This document shows, piece by piece, positions 50,244-59,014 of a stretch of DNA of 64,000 bases. How positions within the stretch are numbered: the first letter of the stretch is position 1; each line of letters opens with the position of its first letter. The position numbers and the translations under genes are program-made. The DNA is from Thiobacillus denitrificans (GTDB taxonomy: Bacteria > Pseudomonadota > Gammaproteobacteria > Burkholderiales > Thiobacillaceae), in contig NZ_LDUG01000018.1 in assembly GCF_001530125.1 (NCBI RefSeq), positions 73,901-137,900 of the forward strand. Reading direction: 5' to 3'. The notes below the pieces were generated by a model that was not told the DNA's origin, searched no databases, and was given only the letters and a program-made list of their open reading frames with translations.

Positions 50244-50286
50244 CTGTCCCGCTCACGCTGCGCGTGACGCAGCGTGAGCGGGACAG
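50244..50286 (-). terminator. Long perfect hairpin after csbD-like gene
   Basis: CTGTCCCGCTCACGCTGCG pairs perfectly with CGCAGCGTGAGCGGGACAG around CGTGA: a 19-bp stem. It lies 9 bp after the CsbD-like stop on the minus strand. There is no T-run, so it may be a transcript stabiliser rather than a classical terminator. Confidence 0.6.
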
Positions 50287-50294
50287 GCGGAACA

Positions 50295-50507
50295 TTAGAC
50301 GCGGTCGTCCTTGTTCTGCGCTTCAAAGTCCTTGATCTGCTTTTCGGCTTCGTCCTTCGTGATGCCGTACGACTCCTGGATCTTGCCCATCAGCTGATCG
50401 CGCTTGCCGGCAATCACATCGAGGTGATCGTCGGTAAGCTTGCCCCACTTTGTTTTCACCTTGCCCTTGAACTGCTTCCAGTTGCCTTCCACGATATTCC
50501 AGTCCAT
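50295..50507 (-). CDS. CsbD-family stress protein
   Basis: 70 residues starting MDWNIVEGNWKQFKGKVKTK, then WGKLTDDHLDVIAGKRDQLM and GKIQESYGITKDEAEKQI: the full CsbD domain (E. coli YjbJ type), usually induced by stress or stationary phase. GGAGATTGAG precedes the ATG. Dyad site 5 lies about 190 bp upstream in a region duplicated before the HiPIP gene. Confidence 0.93.
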   Translation of the reverse strand: MDWNIVEGNWKQFKGKVKTKWGKLTDDHLDVIAGKRDQLMGKIQESYGITKDEAEKQIKDFEAQNKDDRV

Positions 50508-50527
50508 CTCAATCTCCTTTGGTTGGG

Positions 50528-50780
50528 GCCCCGACTGACGGAATTGCCAATCGGACATCCTGTGTTGCAGTTGGCCTCTCGCCACGTGTGCACCTCGCGC
50601 AGCGACTGCTGCAGAAGGAAAGGGCTGGAAACCGCCTGGACCGCTTTTATAGAATCATCTGACTAAAGTGCAAGGCTAGTCGCATGCTCAGACGCAGTCT
50701 GTACGGTGGCGTACGTAGTGCGACGTTCGGTGATGGCCTTGGTGTGGTATCGGGAGGCCCGCACTGTCCGGGAGCGCGAG
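50528..50780. repeat. Duplicated upstream region, copy A
   Basis: Aligns with 51206-51470: shared words GGAATTGCCAATC, TCTCGCCACGT, TGCACCTCGCGCAGCG, CTTTTATAGAATC, GCGACGTTCGGTGA. Contains dyad site 5. Confidence 0.75.
50698..50721 (-). promoter_or_regulatory. Stress-regulon dyad site 5 (csbD-like)
   Basis: TCTGTACGGTGGCGTACGTA followed by GTGC, with perfect half-sites GTACG and CGTAC; about 190 bp upstream of the CsbD-family start. Confidence 0.6.
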
Positions 50781-50797
50781 CCTGATGAAGGAACGAC

Positions 50798-51193
50798 TCA
50801 GGCCTTCGGAACCCACAGAATGCACCAGCCATCGGGGCTGATCTGGCCCTCGACCACCTTGCAGGTATTGGACTCGGCGATGAAATGCAGGCAACCGTCG
50901 CATTTCTGGTCACCCTTCGGCTGAGCCTGGTACTGCACGCTTGCCTGTGACGCTTTCACCGGCTCTGCCGGCGCGGCAGCGTCTGGGCTGGTGGCTGGAG
51001 AGTCGGTTGGGGCCGGGGCGGCACCGGTTGCGTTTTCGCCTTTCTTTGAATCACAGCCAAAAAGTGCGGCTGGCAGCAACAGGCCACACCCCACCGCCAA
51101 TGCACCGCGCAGCACCACCCTGCGCGGCGGGATCCCTTCCTTTACTTCGCCATTGAACGGTTTTCTGTGGCCTTCATCGATATCTGTGTTCAT
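50798..51193 (-). CDS. High-potential iron-sulfur protein (HiPIP)
   Basis: 131 residues. Periplasmic electron carrier with one [4Fe-4S] cluster. The N-terminus has a twin-arginine-like signal (PPRRVVLRGALAVGCGLLLP), followed by an Ala/Pro-rich linker. The cluster cysteines are in KCDGCLHFIAESNTCKVVEG and GWCILWVPKA (C-x2-C-x10-C-x12-C), matching HiPIP. In related bacteria HiPIP feeds terminal oxidases or photosynthetic centres; the partner here is unknown. Upstream DNA is a duplicate of that before csbD. Confidence 0.93.
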   Translation of the reverse strand: MNTDIDEGHRKPFNGEVKEGIPPRRVVLRGALAVGCGLLLPAALFGCDSKKGENATGAAPAPTDSPATSPDAAAPAEPVKASQASVQYQAQPKGDQKCDGCLHFIAESNTCKVVEGQISPDGWCILWVPKA

Positions 51194-51205
51194 GTCAAAC
51201 CCCTC

Positions 51206-51470
51206 TGGTTCTGGACCTGCCTGGCGGAATTGCCAATCAAGCATCCTTTGTCGCAACCGGCTTCTCGCCACGTATGCACCTCGCGCAGCGCCAAGCTGCA
51301 GAAAAAGTAGTGTGAAAACCACTCGTATACTTTTATAGAATCTTCCGATGAAAGAACAAGGCAATCCACCTCCTCAGGCGCATTTTGTGCGGCGACATAC
51401 CTAGGGCGACGTTCGGTGACGGCCCTGTTTCGATACCCGGATGCTCGCACTACCCGGGGCGCGAGAACCA
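51206..51470. repeat. Duplicated upstream region, copy B
   Basis: Partner of 50528-50780, upstream of the HiPIP gene at the same distance. Clearly similar but with many substitutions, so the duplication is not recent. Contains dyad site 6. Confidence 0.75.
51384..51407 (-). promoter_or_regulatory. Stress-regulon dyad site 6 (HiPIP)
   Basis: TTTGTGCGGCGACATACCTA followed by GGGC; the weakest copy, about 190 bp upstream of the HiPIP start, in the duplicated region. Confidence 0.45.
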
Positions 51471-51552
51471 CGCCCGTTCGTAGGTAGACGGCAGGCTGGC
51501 TGAGCAACTCCGGATAGTTCATGGCGTAGCCAGTAAGCGGGAATTGACAAAC

Positions 51553-52125
51553 TCAACCGGCTTGGATTTTGCTTTCCCGATTGATTTTTGCTAGCTGCAC
51601 CAGTGCCCCCAGGAGCTTCTTAATGTGCTGACGGGTCGGCTCATCGGTCAGCCTGCCGTCCGGGTCAAACCGCTGTGCGGCATTGCCGATCATCACTTCC
51701 GGTTGATTGACCACGGGCATGTCCAGCGTGACGAGGATTTGCCGCAGATGGTATTGGGCGCGGGCCGTGCCCAGGCCACCGGTAGAAGCCCCCATCACCG
51801 CCGCCGGTTTGCCCGTCCAGGCGCTCTCGCCATAGGGCCGCGAGGCCCAGTCGATGGCGTTCTTGAGCACGCCGGAAACCGAATAGTTGTACTCCGGCGT
51901 GGCGAACAGGATGGCATCGACGGCCAGAATCCGTCGCTTGAATTCAAGCACGGCAGCCGGCAGCGCCATTTCGGTGTCCTGATTGAAGACTGGAATGCCA
52001 TGGAGTTCAACCAGATTCAGCACCACGTCGTCCGGCACCAGTTCCTGCGCCGCCTTGAGTGCTAAATGGTTGTAGGAGTCTTTGCGCAGACTCCCCACGA
52101 TGCCTAGAATAATTATCTCGTCCAT
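51553..52125 (-). CDS. NAD(P)H-dependent FMN reductase
   Basis: 190 residues, flavodoxin-like fold. ILGIVGSLRKDSYNHLALKA is the FMN phosphate loop; FATPEYNYSVSGVLKNAIDW and AAVMGASTGGLGTARAQYHL are the signature segments of the NADPH-dependent FMN reductase/chromate-quinone reductase family (ChrR/SsuE-like). Substrate could be quinones, azo compounds or free flavin. Dyad site 7 lies 53 bp upstream. Confidence 0.92.
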   Translation of the reverse strand: MDEIIILGIVGSLRKDSYNHLALKAAQELVPDDVVLNLVELHGIPVFNQDTEMALPAAVLEFKRRILAVDAILFATPEYNYSVSGVLKNAIDWASRPYGESAWTGKPAAVMGASTGGLGTARAQYHLRQILVTLDMPVVNQPEVMIGNAAQRFDPDGRLTDEPTRQHIKKLLGALVQLAKINRESKIQAG

Positions 52126-52425
52126 TCAAAACTCCTTGTCCTGATTCGGTAAAGGATGTCAGCACACCAGGCACTGCGCTGTGCGCCAGCGCACATAGGG
52201 CAACCGGTGGCCTGTGTGTGTTACCGAACGGAATGGAAACCGCTCCCGGTGCATCGTGCATGCTTGCCTGTGGCGTTTTAGCACTTCGCTTGTGCGCCCG
52301 CTCAGATATCGGTTGAACGGTGTCCGACCGGGCGATGTAGACGGGCCTCCTCCGTCAACCGGATAAAGCGCTTTCTCAGGCGTCCGTCACCGGTGCGCCT
52401 TTCCTGTGTTTTTCGAGGAGCCAAC
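52126..52425. other. Divergent intergenic region
   Basis: 300 bp between the FMN reductase and CHRD genes. It contains dyad site 7 near its left edge and an AGGAG Shine-Dalgarno for the CHRD gene at the right. No gene seen. Confidence 0.4.
52178..52201 (-). promoter_or_regulatory. Stress-regulon dyad site 7 (FMN reductase)
   Basis: GCTGTGCGCCAGCGCACATA followed by GGGC; half-sites GTGCG and CGCAC, 53 bp upstream of the FMN reductase start. Confidence 0.5.
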
Positions 52426-52899
52426 ATGAACACTCCATCCAAATCCATTACGAGCCTGCTGAGTCGGGTGGCCCCGCTTGCCCTGCTGCGCCTGTCCTCT
52501 GCAAACCTGTACGCCCAGCAGGCCATGTCGATTTCCCTGAATGGCGCCGCCGAGGTGCCGCCAGTGGCCACTTCAGCGACGGGGTCGGGGCAGATCACGG
52601 TGTTTACTGACCACAGGGTGAGTGGCCGCATCAAGACTTCCGGATTTGTCCCGACGATGGCGCATATTCATGAGGGCGCCGTCGGGAAAAACGGCCCGCC
52701 GATCATTACCCTGACCCAAACCGCTAACGACAGCTTTGTCGTCCCCGCCGGTGCCAGGCTAACTGACGCGCAGTACACGAGTTTCACGGCCGGCGAGCTT
52801 TACGTCAATGTGCACAGCGCGCAGTACCCGAATGGTGAAATCCGGGCGCAGTTGCTGCGTACGGAAACAGACGGTACTCCGACGCGCGCGGATTACTGA
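52426..52899 (+). CDS. CHRD-domain secreted protein
   Basis: 157 residues. Signal peptide (LLSRVAPLALLRLSSANLYA) and one CHRD domain, the fold first described in chordin: SISLNGAAEVPPVATSATGS, MAHIHEGAVGKNGPPIITLT, AGELYVNVHSAQYPNGEIRA. The His-Ile-His and NVHSA-PNGEIRGQ-type segments are diagnostic. Role in bacteria unknown. GAGGAGCCAAC precedes the ATG. Confidence 0.9.
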   Translation: MNTPSKSITSLLSRVAPLALLRLSSANLYAQQAMSISLNGAAEVPPVATSATGSGQITVFTDHRVSGRIKTSGFVPTMAHIHEGAVGKNGPPIITLTQTANDSFVVPAGARLTDAQYTSFTAGELYVNVHSAQYPNGEIRAQLLRTETDGTPTRADY

Positions 52900-52923
52900 C
52901 CCGCATCACCTCGAGGAGAAATC

Positions 52924-53077
52924 ATGAGCCTGGTAACCATCCTGTTGATCGTTCTGATCCTGATGCTGATCGGCGCCATTCCGACCTGGCCGCACAGCAA
53001 GAACTGGGGCTACGGACCCAGTGGTGGGTTGGGTGGTGATCATCGTCATCTTGCTGCTGTTGCTGGGACTGCTGTGA
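52924..53077 (+). pseudogene. DUF3309-family gene, frameshifted
   Basis: Second copy of the gene at 46414. It reads [20 protein letters not shown] and [14 protein letters not shown], then loses frame: compared with the intact copy a net 5 bases are missing near 53031. The second membrane helix is visible in another frame, ending at TGA 53075-53077. In the original frame the ORF now runs uninterrupted into the downstream lipoprotein gene. Confidence 0.8.
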
Positions 53078-54459
53078 AGGGTCGTTGCCGCTCCACGGTC
53101 AGGTTGGTGCGACCGCGCTCGTGTGCGCTCTTGTTTGGCGTGGTGGTTTTGGCACTTGCCGCCTGTGGTGGCGTGGCCACGCTGCCGATCTCGGCCGGTA
53201 CCGGGCCACAGCCCACGCTGCCGCCACCCCAGCAGACGCTGATTCCGACCGTGAACATCGCGCCCGCCAAGGGCTGGCCGCCCGGTGCGACGCCGCAGGC
53301 GGCACCGGGCACGCGCGTGACCGCGTTCGCTCGCGGCCTCGACCACCCGCGTTGGCTGCATGTGTTGCCTAACGGCGATGTGCTGGTGGCGGAGACCAAT
53401 ACGCCGCCCAAGCCAGACGACGCCAAGGGCATCAAGGGTTGGCTGATGGGCCTGGTGATGAAGCGGGCGGGCGCTGCCGTGCCCAGTGCCAATCGCATCA
53501 CGCTGCTGCGCGATACCGATGGTGACGGCGTGGCAGATCTGCGCTCGGTATTGCTGGCAGGCTTGAGCTCGCCTTTCGGTATGGCGCTGGTGGGCAATAG
53601 TCTCTATGTGGCCAACTCCGACGCGGTGCTGCGCTTTCCCTACGCCGCTGGCGACACGCGTATTACCGCGCCCGGCATCAAGGTAGTGGATCTGCCTGCT
53701 GGCCCGATCAATCATCACTGGACCAGGAACCTCATCGCGAGCCCGGACGGAAGCAAGCTCTACGTGACCGTCGGCTCGAACAGCAACGTGGCTGAGCGTG
53801 GCATGGCAGTGGAGGCGGAGCGCGCCGCTATCTGGGAGGTGGATATACAGAGCGGTGCACACCGCATCTTTGCGTCCGGCCTGCGCAACCCGAACGGCCT
53901 GGCCTGGGAGCCTCACAGCGGCGCATTGTGGACGGTGGTGAACGAGCGCGACGAGTTGGGCAGCGACCTGGTTCCCGATTACCTGACCTCGGTGCGCGAC
54001 GGAGCCTTCTACGGCTGGCCTTACAGCTACTACGGCCAGCATATCGACGAGCGCGTGAAGCCGCAGCGGCCCGAACTGGTGGCCCGCGCGATTGCACCGG
54101 ACTACGCCCTGGGCCCGCACACCGCGCCGCTGGGCCTGGCGTCTTCAATCGGCACCACGCTGTCCGCAGAATTCGCAAACGGCATGTTCATCGGCCAGCA
54201 TGGCTCGTGGAACCGCCGGCCGCATAGCGGCTACAAGGTGATCTTCGTGCCCTTCGAAAACGGCAAACCTGCTGGTTCGCCCATCGATGTGCTGGCCGGT
54301 TTTCTCAGTGAGGCAGGCAATGCCTACGGCCGCCCGGTCGGTGTGGCGCTGAACAAGCAAGGCGCGTTGCTGGTGGCCGACGATGTGGGTAATATAATCT
54401 GGCGCGTGAGCGGGGGGCGCCAAGCTCAAGGGTGGCAAGCATGGCACCGTTGCATATAG
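53074..54459 (+). CDS. Sorbosone dehydrogenase-like (PQQ-type beta-propeller) lipoprotein
   Basis: About 461 residues from GTG, which overlaps the DUF3309 stop (GTGA). Basic N-region, hydrophobic stretch and lipobox ([15 protein letters not shown]), then a Pro-rich linker and a six-bladed propeller of the glucose/sorbosone dehydrogenase family: [80 protein letters not shown]. Probably anchored in the periplasm and may use PQQ. The same frame continues upstream into the broken DUF3309 gene, so a 511-residue fusion is also possible. Confidence 0.83.
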   Translation: MKGRCRSTVRLVRPRSCALLFGVVVLALAACGGVATLPISAGTGPQPTLPPPQQTLIPTVNIAPAKGWPPGATPQAAPGTRVTAFARGLDHPRWLHVLPNGDVLVAETNTPPKPDDAKGIKGWLMGLVMKRAGAAVPSANRITLLRDTDGDGVADLRSVLLAGLSSPFGMALVGNSLYVANSDAVLRFPYAAGDTRITAPGIKVVDLPAGPINHHWTRNLIASPDGSKLYVTVGSNSNVAERGMAVEAERAAIWEVDIQSGAHRIFASGLRNPNGLAWEPHSGALWTVVNERDELGSDLVPDYLTSVRDGAFYGWPYSYYGQHIDERVKPQRPELVARAIAPDYALGPHTAPLGLASSIGTTLSAEFANGMFIGQHGSWNRRPHSGYKVIFVPFENGKPAGSPIDVLAGFLSEAGNAYGRPVGVALNKQGALLVADDVGNIIWRVSGGRQAQGWQAWHRCI

Positions 54460-54710
54460 GTCATTGGCCAGCTTTGCCTGACCGGCTGCTGCCGATGCCG
54501 ATGCCGCTTGTCGCCTGAGGCGGCAATTCATTCACCGCTCTGTTCGCTGTCGCACTGACAGCCAGCGCCAAGGTGGAGACAATGATGAGCAACGGCGGGG
54601 CGTGCTCATTCTCCGGGAAAGATCCGCTCCCGACGTCCCATCACCTGTCGGTCCGCCCATGCGGTGAGCATTGTGAGCAACTATTTTCGTTCAACCAAGG
54701 AGAGAAAGCC

Positions 54711-55541
54711 ATGAAAGCCAGCGTAGCAAGCAGCGACCGCATGACCCACATTTTGATTATGGCGGCAACATTTCTGCTGTTATTAACCGCATTCGGCACG
54801 CACCAGGCCTCCGCCCAAACGAGCGCGGGTCTACGCGTCTACGGTCCGGGAGGCCCCGCACCTGCCATGAAGGAAGCCGCGAAGGCATTTGAACAGAAAA
54901 CCGGAACACCTGTTGTTGTAACGGCCGGACCTACTCCAGAGTGGCTCGAACAGGCGAAGCGCGACGCGGACTTGATCTACAGTGGGTCAGAAACCATGAT
55001 GACCGACTTTGCCCAGGCGATGGAGGCTCAAATCGATGAGACGCGCGTCGAGCCACTCTACCTGCGTCCTTTTTCGATCCTGGTGCGTCCCGGAAACCCC
55101 AAGAACATTAAAGGATTGCGTGATTTGTTTCGTCCTGGCTACCGTGTCATGGTCGTCAATGGCGCCGGCCAGAATGGCGTGTGGGAGGATGCCGCCGGTC
55201 GTCAGGGCGATATCAAGTCAGTGCGCGCACTCCGTAAAAACATCGTGAAATACGCCAAAAACAGCGCCCTGGCCAAGCAGGCATGGATCGATGATCAGTC
55301 AGTGGACGCCTGGCTCATCTGGAATATCTGGCAGGTGGCCAACCCGACCCTGGCCGATGTCGTGCCCATCGAAAAAGATTATGTGATCTATCGGGACACC
55401 GGCATCGTCGTGACCAAAAAGGGGGACTCGAGCCCGGCGGCGAAGCAGTTCATGGACTTTTTGAAATCCCCGAACGGCGCGGAAATTTTCCAGAAATGGG
55501 GATGGATGACGAGTGCAAACAAGGGCGCATCCAAAAAATAG
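54711..55541 (+). CDS. Periplasmic solute-binding protein (ModA-like)
   Basis: 276 residues. Signal peptide (ILIMAATFLLLLTAFGTHQA). The mature sequence GLRVYGPGGPAPAMKEAAKA, FEQKTGTPVVVTAGPTPEWL and DADLIYSGSETMMTDFAQAM follows the type II binding-protein fold of molybdate/sulfate ABC systems. No permease or ATPase gene is adjacent, so it may be an orphan binding or sensory protein. A strong AAGGAGAG precedes the ATG. Ligand unknown. Confidence 0.85.
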   Translation: MKASVASSDRMTHILIMAATFLLLLTAFGTHQASAQTSAGLRVYGPGGPAPAMKEAAKAFEQKTGTPVVVTAGPTPEWLEQAKRDADLIYSGSETMMTDFAQAMEAQIDETRVEPLYLRPFSILVRPGNPKNIKGLRDLFRPGYRVMVVNGAGQNGVWEDAAGRQGDIKSVRALRKNIVKYAKNSALAKQAWIDDQSVDAWLIWNIWQVANPTLADVVPIEKDYVIYRDTGIVVTKKGDSSPAAKQFMDFLKSPNGAEIFQKWGWMTSANKGASKK

Positions 55542-55614
55542 CCCGGGAAAATGCCCGCATGGATGACACCGTTGCACACGGGTCATTTGCTGATTTTTGC
55601 TGGGAGCGATGTTG

Positions 55615-55797
55615 ATGAAGATGCACCATCAGCAAGGCGTGGCGTTGGCGAAAATGGAACTTGCGCACGGAAAATCGCCCGCCTTGACAGTAATGGCAAG
55701 GCAGATCATTGCAGCGCAGAAGAAGGGAATCGCCCAGCTCGAACGGTGGGCTCGAACATTGGCTCGCCAAGCAGAAGTGGCCGCGCCAGCGGCATGA
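55615..55797 (+). pseudogene. DUF305-family C-terminal fragment
   Basis: About 60 residues, MKMHHQQGVALAKMELAHGK and MARQIIAAQKKGIAQLERW, matching the metal-binding C-terminal half of DUF305 proteins (normally PHHQGAVDMA). The N-terminal half and signal peptide are missing. An ATG with GGGAGCG upstream means a short product could still be made. Confidence 0.55.
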
Positions 55798-55853
55798 TGC
55801 ATGCCGCTGGCGGCGCTATAGGCACGACGTCGATGGCGGCGGAATGGCGGCGC

Positions 55854-56378
55854 TCACACAGCGCTGATGTCCTTGCTGTCGCCGACCGAAGCCTGGATGA
55901 CTTCGCGTGCGATCGCCGTCTCCTGCGTCGTCCGGGTCTCCACCACCAGCACGACCTGGCCGCTGGCGATTGCATCGCCGACCAGATCCGACAACCATCC
56001 TTCCTTCTTTTCGGGGCCGGCCGAGGCACCGGCCGCGGCGCCGACCAAACCGCCGAGGCTGGCACCCCATCCCAGCATCACAAGAGGCGCGATCAATGGA
56101 CTGGCGATGAACAGACTTACGTTTGCCACCGCCAGCGCCACGCTCCCCAGCGCGCCGATGCCGGTGCCCACCGCAGCTCCGATGGTGCCGTCTACGATAA
56201 CGTCCTTCAGGACTTCATTGCTGCCTTCATTCAGCGCGGCGTCAGACGAAGCCGGGTCGGATGCGAAGATATGCAGGCGTTCGCGCAGCAGCCCCCGCTC
56301 GACGAGCCTGGAAAACACGCTTTCGGCTTCTTCGCTGTGGGCAAAAAAGCCCGAAACGTGGTGGCGGTATTGGTCCAT
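55854..56378 (-). CDS. General-stress-type protein with glycine-rich membrane segment
   Basis: 174 residues. The N-terminal domain (YRHHVSGFFAHSEEAESVFS, RLVERGLLRERLHIFASD) resembles the GSP-17M-like heat-induced stress family. A Gly/Ala-rich double hydrophobic segment follows (GTIGAAVGTGIGALGSVALA and LGWGASLGGLVGAAAGASAG), then a short beta-rich end (SGQVVLVVETRTTQETAIAR). AGGAGAAATCAC precedes the ATG. Dyad site 8 lies 69 bp upstream. Confidence 0.8.
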   Translation of the reverse strand: MDQYRHHVSGFFAHSEEAESVFSRLVERGLLRERLHIFASDPASSDAALNEGSNEVLKDVIVDGTIGAAVGTGIGALGSVALAVANVSLFIASPLIAPLVMLGWGASLGGLVGAAAGASAGPEKKEGWLSDLVGDAIASGQVVLVVETRTTQETAIAREVIQASVGDSKDISAV

Positions 56379-56446
56379 GTGATTTCTCCTGGGGGGGGCC
56401 CGTTCGAGACGGAAAATTTCAAGCTTATCCGGTGGGCGCCGAAGCG

Positions 56447-56470
56447 TCTGTACGCTGTCGTACGGATGCG
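56447..56470 (-). promoter_or_regulatory. Stress-regulon dyad site 8
   Basis: TCTGTACGCTGTCGTACGGA followed by TGCG, with perfect GTACG/CGTAC half-sites; 69 bp upstream of the stress protein start at 56378. Confidence 0.6.
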
Positions 56471-56550
56471 ATGGGCAATCCGGGATCAGATTCGAACCGG
56501 AATTAATGGAAGCGAAAGCAGGCGCTGCCGCCGCCCCCGGCGTGATGAAC

Positions 56551-57621
56551 TTACTTTGGTCGTGGACGCGACAGCTTCGGCTGCACCGCCTGGAGGCGGC
56601 CGGCACGCAACTCGACCACGGCCTTCGCCACCGCACGCGCCACATTACGCGCTTCTTCCTGCACGGGTTCATCCCGGTCCAGGCTGTCGTGGCTGGTCGC
56701 ATACGGCTCGTAGTAGCCGATGAAACGGTCCAGTCGCGCCTGCGCACCCGCGTCGATGAAACCCATCCAGTCGAGCCAGTCCGACAGGGCGCGGCGCGCG
56801 TCTTCGATCCCGGCCACGTCACCGTGGACGATCAACCCGTAGGCGCGCCCTGCCAGATGTTGGGGGTAGTCCCAGCCGGCCATCTCGAGTGCTTTTGCCT
56901 TGCCGGGATTCTTGCCCGAGGTCGCGGTGGGATCGGGGTTGCCGCCGTCGGCGCACACCAGGCGGTCGATCATCAGCTTCAACGGGCTGGGGCTCTGGTA
57001 CCAATACACCGGCGAGACGATGATCACCGCATGGGCGGCGGTCCAGCGCTCGTAGATCTCGGCCATCCAGTCATTGGTCTGGTCGAGCGCGTGGTTGGGG
57101 TAGCAACTGCACGGCCAGTTGCACAGGGACATCGCGGTGGACACGCAGCCCTTGCAGGGATGGATCTTGCGGCCGTATTCGGAGCTGAGCAGGCTGAGGT
57201 CGAGCACGTCAGCCTGGATGCCGGCCTGCTCCAGGGTTTCGCGAGCGATCCCCAGCAGACGGAAGGTCTTGGACATCTCACCCGGGCAGGTGCCATCGTT
57301 GCGTGCCGAGCCGCAGATCAGCAACACCCGGGACGCGCTCGCCGGGTCGGCCCAGCGCAATTGCGCCGCGTCGATGCGCTGTTTCGTGGCGACCCACTCG
57401 GAAGATAAGTCGTAGTCCGGATCGGCATATCCCGGGCCCGCTTTCTGTGTGAAGGGGGACTTGCGGTACGCGTTGTAGGCCTGCCAGGCGATCTCTTCGA
57501 GGCGCGCAATGGATGTATCTTCGACACGGAACGCCGGGTCGATGAAGGCAGCCCGAAACCGGGTACTGAACTCGGCACGTGCGAGTGGGGCCGGTGCCTG
57601 GCCCTTGCGAATCTCAATCAT
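56551..57621 (-). CDS. Flavodoxin-fold NAD(P)H-dependent oxidoreductase
   Basis: 356 residues. An N-terminal domain of about 95 residues of unknown role is followed by a flavodoxin-like fold: VLLICGSARNDGTCPGEMSK, IHPCKGCVSTAMSLCNWPCS with several Cys, and VIIVSPVYWYQSPSPLKLMI, the FMN-binding loop seen in iron-sulfur flavoproteins and NAD(P)H reductases. The Cys cluster might hold Fe-S, but spacing is atypical. Downstream of the antiporter gene with 70 bp between, probably one transcript. Confidence 0.82.
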   Translation of the reverse strand: MIEIRKGQAPAPLARAEFSTRFRAAFIDPAFRVEDTSIARLEEIAWQAYNAYRKSPFTQKAGPGYADPDYDLSSEWVATKQRIDAAQLRWADPASASRVLLICGSARNDGTCPGEMSKTFRLLGIARETLEQAGIQADVLDLSLLSSEYGRKIHPCKGCVSTAMSLCNWPCSCYPNHALDQTNDWMAEIYERWTAAHAVIIVSPVYWYQSPSPLKLMIDRLVCADGGNPDPTATSGKNPGKAKALEMAGWDYPQHLAGRAYGLIVHGDVAGIEDARRALSDWLDWMGFIDAGAQARLDRFIGYYEPYATSHDSLDRDEPVQEEARNVARAVAKAVVELRAGRLQAVQPKLSRPRPK

Positions 57622-57691
57622 GATGGCCTCCGTGGGGTGCCAAATTTTTCCGCCAAGTTGGCAAGGTTGAGGCGCGGGGATATATCGGTTT

Positions 57692-59014
57692 TCATGGGGT
57701 TTTCCTTGGCAGACGCCTGCGGTATCGCCAAAAGCGGCTCATCAGCGGCTTGACGCTAATGCCGTGGACGAGAATCGAAAGCGAGACCGCGATCAGCGTC
57801 AACTGGATCAGATCCAGGGCCAGCTCTTCGGGGAGGCCGTGCTGGATGGCGTACATCAGGTAGTACAGCGAACCGATGCCACGCACCCCGAACCAGCCCA
57901 CCATGCCGCGTATCGGCCACGCAGTGCGCGTGCCCATCAGGCCGATGAGGACGCTGACCGGGCGCGCCACCATAAACAGGAACAGCGCGAGTCCCACCGC
58001 CCGCCAGCTCCAGGAATCGAGAAACAGCGTGCCACCGATTAGCAGGATGAGCATCAATTCCGAGAGCCGCTCCAGATGTTCCTTGAATACCAGCGATCCT
58101 CCACTGACGGTCGGCGCGGGATCGTTATCCGGGCATGCGTCTGCCGCTTCCGGTTCGATTTGGTCGGTTTGTGGCCGATCCGGGGAATCTTGAATGGCGG
58201 CGGCGAGTTTGAGTTCGGTCTGGCGCAGCGCGACGGCAGCGAAAAAAACCGCCAGAAATCCCCATGCATCGACCAGCACACTCAAGCCGTACACCACCCC
58301 GATCAGGCCAAGCCCAAGGAAGTCGTCCATGAGCTTGTGCCGGGGTGGATTGCCGCGCAGTTTCCGCCCCAAATGGGCCAGTGCGGCGCCGGACATGAGT
58401 CCGATGGCGATTCCCGCCACCGTGGCCCACAGCACATCGACCAGCGCCCAGCGCAGGCCAAATTCACCGAGCTCGTGCAGTCCGAGCAATCCCATCCCCA
58501 GCATCACGAACGGAAAAGCGCTGCCATCGTTCATGCCCGCCTCGCAGGTCAAGGTGAAACGAAGCTGGTCGCGATCACCGGGATGACGGGTCTGGACATC
58601 GGTCGCCAACACCGGATCGGTCGGCGCCAGGATTGCGCCCAGCAAGACGCCCGCACCCAGTGGCAGGCCGAGCAGGGTGTAGGCGAAGGCGGCGACCAGC
58701 CCGACGCTGACCGCCATGGATACCGATGCCAGCAGAACCGGGGTGCGCCAGCGGGCGAAGCTGAACGGCACGGGCATTTTGACGCCGGCGGAAAACAGCG
58801 AAATCAGTACGACCACTTCGGTCAGCACTTCCAGCAACGCCGACTCCTTGAGCGGGTTGAAGTGAAATAGATTGAGCACCGTCGGCCCGACCAGCAGTCC
58901 CACCGCCAGATAGACAATGGCCGGGGTGACCGGCAGGCGCTGGAGCATCGGCGCAGTCAAGCCCCTCGCGAGCAGCAGGCCACCCACGAGCAGAAACCAT
59001 TGTGCGTTAGTCAT
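57692..59014 (-). CDS. CPA1-family Na+(K+)/H+ antiporter
   Basis: 440 residues with about twelve hydrophobic helices. GAILAPTDPVLATDVQ and CEAGMNDGSAFPFVMLGMGL carry the Asp and Asn-Asp residues of the CPA1/NhaP ion path, and GWFGVRGIGSLYYLMYAI the conserved Arg. An acidic loop (about 280-300, QTDQIEPEAADACPDNDPAP) is unusual. Ion specificity is not decidable. The 379-bp gap to the catalase gene is divergent. Confidence 0.92.
   Translation of the reverse strand: MTNAQWFLLVGGLLLARGLTAPMLQRLPVTPAIVYLAVGLLVGPTVLNLFHFNPLKESALLEVLTEVVVLISLFSAGVKMPVPFSFARWRTPVLLASVSMAVSVGLVAAFAYTLLGLPLGAGVLLGAILAPTDPVLATDVQTRHPGDRDQLRFTLTCEAGMNDGSAFPFVMLGMGLLGLHELGEFGLRWALVDVLWATVAGIAIGLMSGAALAHLGRKLRGNPPRHKLMDDFLGLGLIGVVYGLSVLVDAWGFLAVFFAAVALRQTELKLAAAIQDSPDRPQTDQIEPEAADACPDNDPAPTVSGGSLVFKEHLERLSELMLILLIGGTLFLDSWSWRAVGLALFLFMVARPVSVLIGLMGTRTAWPIRGMVGWFGVRGIGSLYYLMYAIQHGLPEELALDLIQLTLIAVSLSILVHGISVKPLMSRFWRYRRRLPRKTP

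Noticed and set aside
54535-54561. Tenth dyad copy (TCTGTTCGCTGTCGCAC)
   Set aside because: Orientation points away from the downstream plus-strand gene and the outer flank is poor; left out of the nine.
54446-55600. Short similarity CACCGTTGCA plus GGTCATT at 54446 and 55568
   Set aside because: Under 20 clearly shared bases with divergent flanks; too weak to call a repeat.
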